Source: Haliclona indistincta (lineage: Eukaryota; Porifera; Demospongiae; Haplosclerida; Chalinidae). From it: 64,000 bases of DNA. Positions 57,101 to 64,000 of the stretch are shown one piece after another. The notes under the pieces are model-generated. The model worked only from the letters and a program-made list of their open reading frames with translations, ran no database searches and was not told where the DNA came from. Every line of letters begins with the position of its first letter. Within the stretch, counting starts at the first letter, position 1. The DNA is taken from NCBI GenBank assembly GCA_964017065.1, contig OZ024784.1, positions 13,373,152 to 13,437,151 on the forward strand. The letters run 5' to 3'. A program made the position numbers and the translations under genes.

Positions 57101-59055
57101 TGAACCTCATCTAGATAACATGCTGATTGCTTCCTTGTTGTACAACATTACAATCATTACAGCATGCATGCGACTGTTAATAGCATACACGCACTGCTGT
57201 GGAATTTCAGTTAGTCAATTATTGTCCATGTTTGTCAAACATGAAATTGTATGAAGTTATTAACTACTGACGTACAAACAGGCGGTTCTCCTTTTGTCAA
57301 TACCCTTTCATTCTCACCATGGCTGCTAAGAGAATGATTCTCCAGGGAGACTCAGAGCAACAAATGTTGATGGTTGCTAAGGTTAAATTCAAAAATTCCT
57401 TTAAAAATGTTTTTTTATTCCCTCTACAGCACACACTATTTGATAAGAAGGAATGGCCACATTCATTAGACACACAGGAAATGTTTCTAAATGTAGTAGT
57501 AAGACGCTCTCACTTAATGGATGATTCTATCAACGAGGTACTGTATCATTATGATCAGGGAAATCAAGTTTACCAGTACTGCAGTTAATGCAAAAACAAG
57601 GAGAGCTTAAGAAGAAAGTTCGAGTGACATTTGAAGGAGAGCCGGGTGTAGACTTAGGTGGCCTCACAAAGGAATGGTTTTTATTGCTTACTAGGAAAGT
57701 ATTTCATCCAGACTATGGTAAGTCTGAAGTTCAAATAGTTTATTAATCAACTATCTTCATCTGCAATAGGTCTATTTGTACATCATAAGGACTCCGGTTT
57801 GTACTGGTTTAGTAGTGAAGTTGATGACTGCAGTGCTTATCACCTTGTAGGACTTGTATCCTAATATAGAACTGTTAACTTGCACGCATCCCATCAAGTA
57901 GTGAAATATCTTCCTTATCAATAACAAAGCTGATGGGCTTGGCAGTGTACAACAGCATAATACTTGATATTCATTTTCCTCTATGCTGCTACAAGAAACT
58001 GCTTAGCAGAAGATCTCAGTATGGAAGAAGGCAAGGAAGGAAAGAGAGAAGAGTGGGTCATGTTGATTTGGGCTTACATGATCTCACAGAGCTGAAGCCT
58101 GTGAGCGCGAATACTAGTAATTAAGAGTTAGTTTAGTGCACATTGCTACAGACAGTTGGCAACAGTCTACGAGAGATGTTGAACTATAGCGGTGACGTAG
58201 AAGAGGACTTTCAATGCTCATTTGAGGTGTGAAACGAAAGCAGATTGATGAGTATGTCTATAAATCTACAGATCTCCTACCAGTTCTTTGATAAGACAGT
58301 CACTAAAGAGCTTATCCCTTCTGGTCAACACATGAGAGTCAATAACACCAATAGAGAGAGTAATTGGCTGTGTACACATACCATCACTTGTTTTCGTTTT
58401 CATTCTCTGTTGACAGATTTTGTGTCAATGTATGTGGATCATGTGTTGAACACATCAATAGCTGACCAATTTTCAGCTTTTTATGAAGGATTCCATTCCG
58501 TATGTAACTCAGCAGCACTCAAGGTAATTAAAAGCATAGATTTTATGACCAAAGACAAACTAACACTAGATTGATAGTTGTTCAGACCAGAGGAAGTAGA
58601 GACGCTAGTGTGTGGCTGTCCTGAACTAGACCTGGAGCAGTTGGAACAAATCACTGAATATGAGGGATACACCAAACATGATGAGAATATCCGGTGAGCG
58701 AGTTGCAACATCAAAATACTATTCAAAAACACGTACAGGTGGTTTTGGAGTGCTGTGAAGGAACTGTCTGTTGTCCAGCAGAAGAGATTGCTGCACTTTG
58801 TAACCGGTAGTGACCGAGTACCAGTGGAGGGAACTGGTAACCTCACCTTCATAATCTCTAAAACATCCTCAGACCATCAAACGTACTATTGCCTGTTCCA
58901 TCTACACCTGTATACCCAACTCTCTCCCATGCAGGCTTCCTATGGCTCAGACCTGTTTCAATCTCTTTCTACTTCCCACTTACTCATCGAGAAAAGAACT
59001 AAAAAAGAAGCTAGTGGTTGCTATTGACAACGCAGAGGGATTTGGGATGGAATGA
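54199..59055 (+). CDS. HECTD2: HECTD2-type HECT E3 ubiquitin ligase with N-terminal zinc-ribbon-like motif
   Basis: Twenty-two exons: 54199-54729, 54782-54908, 54961-55063, 55117-55219, 55272-55355, 55459-55523, 55628-55685, 55808-55917, 56102-56147, 56429-56531, 56789-56930, 57282-57381, 57430-57537, 57585-57717, 57770-57855, 57930-58100, 58152-58226, 58272-58359, 58417-58523, 58578-58693, 58739-58882, 58935-59055; 2721 nt (906 aa; human 776). N-terminal CPKC...CERCGC has two CxxC pairs 16 residues apart. The middle matches HECTD2 (SGIDMNFVHCVYDAIL, RLFPSDTS, CTWWIPSATKVLGLL). The HECT domain runs from RRSHLMDDSI through GVDLGGLTKEWFLLL, GLAVYNSIILDIHFP and HFVTGSDRVPVEG to the catalytic cysteine in AQTCFN, ending GFGME. 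The 56930 donor is the least certain site; it was fixed by phase and by RFSFCQYPF in the next exon. Confidence 0.93.
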
Positions 59056-59220
59056 GAACATGAGATGAACAGAAAGCCACAACAGGGAACTTCCCAATAG
59101 TCTGCTCAATATCAATCACATTTTAATTCCGGTGCTTTAATCAAATCAATATGGTGATATCAGATTATAATACAGTGAGGTCATCATGTGTTCTAGCTAG
59201 TATGAGCAGATAAAGTATTG

Positions 59221-60854
59221 TCACATAACAAACACTTTCTTCACGTCACTAAAACTAAGTATATCGCCAGTCCTGGGACAAGTTATCATTCCATCGTTGT
59301 TCTTAGCCGCTTGCTGTAGAGCCTATTATCCAAATAAAAATAGAACATTAACTTGACTACATAACTTGCAGGATTCTATTTTGTAAAAGTCAATTCAATA
59401 ACCTATTCCAATGAATTAAGGTTGGGACTTACATGTTCACCATAAACATATCCGTTTGGTAACAACATTGGAGGATTGTGTTCGTCCATCGGCTGACCGG
59501 ACAGTCGACAGATGAGGTAAGATTGAGAACTGTGCGAGAAGGGGAGTGGAGTAGCAAGCTGGTTGAATACTTCTGAGCAGACTGGACACTGTGTGTTAAG
59601 TTCCTCAGGCTTGTAACAATGACTGTGATGAAAGAGAAGGTATTGTAACAAACTGGTGATGTATGCATACGGTGTTTTTAGAGCAGCAAGTCCAGCTTGC
59701 AGACTAACTGATAGAACAGAACTCGAGTTGAGTTGGTACAGAGAAAGGTTCTCTTGTCGGAACTGAGTGATCAGCTCATCCCATCGCTTTGGTGAGAACA
59801 TACGCTATGAGAGAGAGAGAGAGAGAGAGAGTTAGAGAGAGAGAGTTAGAAGACAAAGTTATAAAACATCAACCCATCACTCACTCTGTACTTCTTGCAT
59901 GTTGTGGAGGGAGAAAATGCCAAGAGAGCCATGGCAGACTTGAGTTCACCCAACATCTCTTCACCTCCGCCAGACAGATGCTTGCGAGCATACCTTCATA
60001 CGAGATAACACAAATAGTCAAAATTGATATTGAGTTTAGTGAACACACTTGACAGCTTCTGATCTTTTCTCTTGTCTAATTAGTTCTATAAAGTCTTGCA
60101 GTCTGATCCTATACTCCAGTGAGCTCTTCAATCTACGAAGCTTAGAGCGGTTGTCATGACACCATGCAAGACATGGTCCAGTGTGGTGATTACGCAATGC
60201 ACTCTCCACCTTTATACAAACCTGAAACACACTCACATCAACAAGATCCTACAAAGCAGAGAGAGAAAAAATGAAGATGAGTGATTCCATCTCACTCACC
60301 TCAATATTCGAGGACTTAGCCAACATCATTGCTGTGCTGTAGTGACCCTCTCTTAGGAAGTGATCCACCAGAAGTCGGTCAATCCTGATCTTCCGCCATG
60401 CATTCTTCATTCCATCAGTTTGGTCCTCTGTAGCATAAGCTTTCAGATGCTCGAGTCTTGTGTGACACAACCTAGCATACTCCAATTCTTCATCAATTCC
60501 CTCCTCTGCCTACACACAAACAATTTATTGACAGGGATTCTAGTATCCAATTCCCACCTTTCTTTTGAGAGTAGTCAGTCGCTGTACAAGTCCATCAAGA
60601 CTAGCACTCGCCTCACTTGTGGTGAGAGACGGCTTGTTGAATGTGCCTGCCAGCTCAGTTACTGAGGAATTCATGTGTGTCATCTCCCGGTCAATGACTT
60701 TCTGAACAGCTCTAAACTTTTTGTTTAGTAATTCATACGGCACCTAAAACGCTCAATAGACGATTTATTAGCCTGTAATACGTTATACCTTCAAAGTAGA
60801 GTGTTCTAGAGTCGTCAGTTCATCTCGTACGAGCCTACCGTTGTTGGCAGCCAT
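59221..60854 (-). CDS. MAEA: MAEA, RING-type subunit of the CTLH/GID ubiquitin ligase
   Basis: Core catalytic subunit (Gid9 orthologue) that pairs with RMND5. Exons 60854-60789, 60743-60558, 60509-60300, 60248-60049, 59993-59885, 59804-59671, 59622-59433, 59322-59221; 1197 nt (398 aa; human 396). N-terminal helical part: STLKVPYELLNKKFRAVQK. LisH (about 120-150): RIDRLLVDHFLREGHY. CTLH/CRA: CLAWCHDNRSKLRRLKSSLE, DFIELIRQEKRSEAVK. The RING-like domain has CPVCSEVF, then ICRLSGQPMDEHNPPMLLPNGYVYG and CPRTGDI, and ends KKVFVM. The 48-nt intron 59623-59670 is in frame and open; it is inferred because removing it gives KTPHCYKPEELNTQCPVC, matching human KTPQCYK. The acceptor of exon 6 follows a CT-repeat tract. 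Confidence 0.93.
59809..59849. repeat. GA/TC repeat at the MAEA exon 6 acceptor
   Basis: (GA)11 or more, then two GTTA-interrupted GAGAGA blocks on plus. In the MAEA transcript it is a CU-rich tract ending in CTCTCATAG, the exon 6 3' splice site. It fills half of the 80-nt intron 59805-59884. Confidence 0.85.
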
Positions 60855-60958
60855 GTTTACAAAAAAGGCGTAACCGCTCACTATTAATTATTTTAATTAT
60901 TATTAATTTTTATGCTTATTAGCAACTTTATTTCTATGATTTTTGCATAATAAAATCT

Positions 60959-60977
60959 GTACCCAATCATTGGGTAC
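60959..60977. repeat. Perfect 9-bp palindrome with one-base centre
   Basis: GTACCCAAT C ATTGGGTAC, about 40 bases downstream of the CtBP-like stop codon. It lies in that gene's 3' flank, between it and MAEA. It may be a 3'-end stem or chance. Confidence 0.6.
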
Positions 60978-61017
60978 AAGAACCTATAATGCTATTCACA
61001 CACATTTGCCTCTATAG

Positions 61018-62058
61018 TCACATCCATCTCTTCTTGCAAGCCATCAAGTCGAGAGAGGAACGATTTAGGCAGCTAGTGAGACCAGATTGGTCGTTATGGC
61101 TCAGTGCATATTGAACAGTCTTGCAGACACTCAGTAGCAACTCTCTCTGACTCTCCATACTATACCATGCTGAATGCGGAGTAAGCAATACATTATCAAG
61201 ACCCTCAAATACACTATTCTTCATCGTGAATGGTTCATTTGAGAACACATCCAATGCTGCTCCTGCAATCTTGCCTTCCTTCAATGCTTGTGCAAGAGCA
61301 GGCTCATCTATCAGACCTCCACGAGCAGTGTTGATCAGGAAAGCATCCTTCTTGAACAGACTAAGGGTTGCTTTATTGATGATAGCCTGGGTCCCTGTTG
61401 TCAGAGGACAATGGAGAGAGACACAGTCACTCCTTGAGATGAGTTCGTCCACTGAAGATACTTGCTCAACACCTCCTAGTGACTTAGCTAAACCAGGATG
61501 AACATAGGGATCATGGAAAATCACTTGGAATCCAAACACTTTTGCTCGATAGGAGACAGCGATGCCGATATTGCCTAAACCAAGTAGTCCCAGTGTTTTT
61601 CCTCTGATTCTACGAGACTTATTTGCCTTTGAGACAATCTTATCCAAGGTAAAGTGCTCCCCAGCCAGCACATCTTGATGTAGGAGTGTTGTTTGGCGGA
61701 ATAGAGCTAGTATCTGAGCCATTGCTGCATCAGCCACCTCCTCTATTCCATAATCAGGCACGTTACAAACACACACTCCTAGTTGAGAGGCGGCCTGCTG
61801 GTCAATGTTATCCACTCCTATGCCCAGACGAACAACAACACGCAGTTTGGGGCAACGCTGCATCAGTTCTAAAGTTATCCTTTGCTCATGGTCCACAACA
61901 ATAACAGTGACTTGCTGCCAGTCACTGTCACTAATAGAGATGGGTGTAACAGGCTGTACTAGCAATTCTACATCAGTCAGTTTCTCCTGGGCTAGTTCCA
62001 CACCGATCGCCGTCAGCCAAAGAACGCCTCTTTTCACCTCGCTGGTAGACATTGTCAT
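61018..62058 (-). CDS. CtBP-like D-2-hydroxyacid dehydrogenase family protein, intronless
   Basis: 346 aa, one exon. NAD-binding motif GLGNIG lies in RIRGKTLGLLGLGNIG. Catalytic Arg is in NTARGG, Glu in DVFSNEPF, and His in TPHSAWYS. The tryptophan after the catalytic histidine, VRLGIGVDNID, DCVSLHCPL and RAKVFGFQVIFHDPY are CtBP-type rather than generic dehydrogenase sequence. The classic C-terminal extension of CtBP is absent; the protein ends about 20 residues after the core. It could be a divergent corepressor or a metabolic relative. Start placed at the ATG at 62058 (MTMSTSEVKRG); the second ATG at 62052 is equally usable. Upstream GGGTGTGGCTGG (62080s) resembles promoter GC boxes seen elsewhere. 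It lies 82 bases downstream of the FAM184 stop on the same strand. Confidence 0.85.
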   Translation of the reverse strand: MTMSTSEVKRGVLWLTAIGVELAQEKLTDVELLVQPVTPISISDSDWQQVTVIVVDHEQRITLELMQRCPKLRVVVRLGIGVDNIDQQAASQLGVCVCNVPDYGIEEVADAAMAQILALFRQTTLLHQDVLAGEHFTLDKIVSKANKSRRIRGKTLGLLGLGNIGIAVSYRAKVFGFQVIFHDPYVHPGLAKSLGGVEQVSSVDELISRSDCVSLHCPLTTGTQAIINKATLSLFKKDAFLINTARGGLIDEPALAQALKEGKIAGAALDVFSNEPFTMKNSVFEGLDNVLLTPHSAWYSMESQRELLLSVCKTVQYALSHNDQSGLTSCLNRSSLDLMACKKRWM

Positions 62059-62123
62059 GCACGCGCACGTGATAAAACAGGGGTGTGGCTGGTTTGCCAA
62101 AAAAATACCAGTTTACTGTACAA

Positions 62124-62164
62124 CCAGAGATAATATATAGTTACGTAGTATATATTATCTCTGG
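62124..62164. repeat. 16-bp perfect inverted repeat over the FAM184 stop codon
   Basis: CCAGAGATAATATATA (62124-62139) and its exact reverse complement (62149-62164) flank a 9-base loop. Direct repeats TACAA (62119-62123 and 62165-62169) border the whole. The right arm encodes the last FAM184 residues (PEIIY), and the TAA at 62141-62143 lies in the loop. It looks like a tiny palindromic insertion with target-site duplication. Confidence 0.8.
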
Positions 62165-63937
62165 TACAACCATTCTTGGTGGCGAAAATGTATCTAGAGA
62201 CTGTGATAACTTGGAACGAGTGCTATTGGCTGCTTTACTACTGTCCTGCAAAAATGTAACTCGTGGTGGCTTTGAGCTAGAAGCCAGTACAGGGAGACTG
62301 GTCTGCTTTAGTTGATGATATCCACCTAGTACTGTAACTTTGGACGGTTTGTTGGCTGTTGGTAGTGCTGGTAGTGCTGGTAGTGATTCTACTGCAGATG
62401 AAGAGTACAGTGATGGAGCACTTGAATGCCTTGATGAGCTGCTGGCAACACTAGCATGTGCTTTTTTCTTGCTACAGAGTGGGTCGAGGATACCAACCAG
62501 TGGGTTAGCATTGAAGAGCTTGTTGTAGTTCTTTTCTCTGTTCATTAATTCAATCTGATATACCCTCTTCTCAGTCTAAAAACGAGTTGACACAATCAGT
62601 TAGTGAAGAACAATGAAGTTTTACCATTAGCTCGTCTATTTTCTTTTCCTGATTATTGACAGCTATCCTTAGCTCCTGTATCCTGTCTAGGTCCTCAGGA
62701 CGTGAGTCTCTGTTTTTATAGCGCAACTCAGCTTCAGTCAACCTGCAGCATTATTGGTTAGTAATACTTGGTAATAAAATGAATGTAGCCTAATGAGCCT
62801 ATGTACTGTACCTTTGTTCTGCCTCTATCAGTTTTGCACTAAGGAGCTCCTTAGCTTTGTTGAAATTTTCTAGAAAGAGGTTAGATTGGTGACGATGTTG
62901 AGAGGTTAGTGACTCTAACTCAGCATGATGACCAGCCATCAACTGCTGTTCTCTCATCCTGTAGTCATGTACAGTACAGTGTTGTTGCAGGTAGTGTACT
63001 GTTGCTCACCTGAGTTGAGTGGCACTCTCTTGCTTTACTGCAATAACCTCCTGTTGTTTTAGCTGAAGCTGTTTTAAGAGTCCAGCTCCTTCAGATTTTA
63101 AAACAGTAATCTTCTCATTCAATTTCAGTAAATCATTTTCTCTTGATTTGAGATCTGTCTGTAGTGTACTGGTCCTACTTTGGCTTCTGGAGACCTGCAC
63201 AAGTAATACAATGATTTTTATAGCATGCTTATAACACTGAGGGGTACACTCATTGTTTAGCAATCTCTAGATACTGTAGTCTATTTTTATACCTCATCTT
63301 TGAGTGTTTTGAACTGTTGATTCATTTCATGACGCCAGTGATTCAATGAACTGGAATGCCGATCTTTCAAATCACTCAGATTTGCCTGGTGTTGTTCTTG
63401 TAGCTCCATTTTGAGAGCATCTGCAAGAATGGAACATTATTAATTTTTGTCGTTATGTTGATGTTGATGGACTCACTCATTTCTGCAGTGTGGCACAGCA
63501 TGAGTTCACGATTTTCTTGCTGTCTCTGTCTCTCAAGTTCCTCTCTTAGCAACTTAACAGCCAGTTGATTAGCACTCTGAGCTTCCTCTAGCTGAAGCTG
63601 ATGAGCCTGGTGTAGAGATGATCTCAAAGACTGGAATGGATAGTTTGATAAAAAATTAATGATCATGACTATCCACTCTACCTGTTGGTTTCTGGACATT
63701 TCTTTCTGTAATTCTTTCAATTCTGATTGATGAGACTGTTTTAATTGATCTGTTGCATTGCTAGACCTCCTTTTCTCAGCATTAACCTCTTCCCTGGTAT
63801 AGATCATCATTAACCCACTGGTAACTTATTACTTACTCAAGTGCTGATATTTGCTGTTGTGCTGTCTCATTGGCTAGTTTCATTGTCTCTTCAGAAGAGA
63901 GCTGCAACTTCTTCATCTCTTCTTTCAAGTTGGTTAA
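62141..63937 (-). CDS. FAM184A: FAM184-type coiled-coil protein, 3' part (5' end beyond the window)
   Basis: Eight exons inside the window: 63937-63837, 63793-63682, 63630-63477, 63420-63293, 63194-63010, 62958-62812, 62742-62625, 62575-62141; 1380 nt, giving the last 459 residues. The first six exons encode heptad-rich coiled coil (QQHLEEAQ-like runs, Glu/Lys/Gln/Leu-rich). Family landmarks: SRPEDLDRIQELR before the last exon, and ELMNREKNYNKLFNANPLVGILDPL, matching the FAM184A end (RENNFNKVFN...VGVINPL). A Ser/Pro-rich basic tail follows. I believe it is the FAM184A/B orthologue; the molecular function of this family is poorly defined. Phases are continuous. The next upstream exon must lie beyond 64000. 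The final codons derive from a small inverted repeat. Confidence 0.8.
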
Positions 63938-64000
63938 CTATAATAATATGTAACATTACCAATAAAATTAATCTTTTTAGACTGACTTGTTTAGTTAGTT

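Noticed and set aside
59221..63937. Polycistronic unit of MAEA, CtBP-like and FAM184 genes
   Set aside because: They share strand and are close, but each has its own start and structure, and no trans-splicing signal is evident.
1..64000. tRNA or rRNA genes
   Set aside because: I saw no convincing cloverleaf with A and B boxes and no rRNA-like conserved stretch; a tRNAscan or Rfam run would settle it.

Overview
This is animal nuclear DNA. Nearly every gene is split by spliceosomal GT-AG introns, many only about 48-60 bases long, and the orthologues are metazoan: CPEB, RGS12/Loco, CLINT1/epsinR, HECTD2, MAEA, MARCH5, LSM10, MTRR, HELZ2 and a Ki-67-like protein. Very short introns, AT-rich DNA, head-to-head start codons 36-102 bases apart and short intergenic gaps fit a compact basal-metazoan genome. 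A demosponge is my best guess, but that is inference and not shown by any single marker. I built the gene models by hand: splice sites were chosen so that phases close exactly and the product matches the remembered family sequence. For almost every multi-exon gene the summed exons are an exact multiple of three with one terminal stop.

Layout. 0.7-5.1 kb: two tandem CPEB2-4/Orb2-type RNA-binding proteins on the minus strand. 5.6-7.0 kb: a MARCH5-like mitochondrial membrane protein that appears to lack its RING domain (minus). 7.1-10.6 kb: three tandem rolling-stone-family membrane proteins (plus). 10.8-19.1 kb: a 16-exon HELZ2-like gene encoding zinc fingers, helicase, RNB exonuclease and a second helicase (minus). 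19.4-20.7 kb: ERI1 exonuclease (minus), 36 bases from the first of two intronless low-molecular-weight phosphatases (plus). 22.2-25.7 kb: CLINT1/epsinR (minus). 26.0-29.5 kb: a Ki-67-like gene (plus). 29.7-30.4 kb: LSM10 (minus). 30.4-33.4 kb: methionine synthase reductase, MTRR (plus).

33.4-43.6 kb is the accessory region. It is a nested segmental-duplication array in which a small secreted six-cysteine protein gene of unknown function occurs four times, one copy being frameshifted. These copies are interleaved with truncated 3' pieces of MTRR, a remnant of MGMT exon 1, MITE-like elements, triplet repeats and promoter-proximal tandem repeats. An intact MGMT DNA-repair gene follows (43.7-44.3 kb). 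44.8-53.5 kb: RGS12 with PDZ, PTB, RGS, two Ras-binding domains and GoLoco (minus). 54.2-59.1 kb: HECTD2 ubiquitin ligase (plus). 59.2-60.9 kb: MAEA of the CTLH/GID ligase (minus). 61.0-62.1 kb: an intronless CtBP-like dehydrogenase (minus). 62.1 kb to the edge: the 3' part of a FAM184 coiled-coil gene (minus).

There is no operon logic. The themes are local tandem duplication (CPEB x2, rolling stone x3, phosphatase x2, secreted protein x4) and shared bidirectional promoters. The observations I rate highest are the FHA/PP1-docking Ki-67-like protein with about 22 CDK-consensus repeats, the secreted-protein array, the RING-less MARCH5 homologue, and CT-dinucleotide repeats serving as polypyrimidine tracts.
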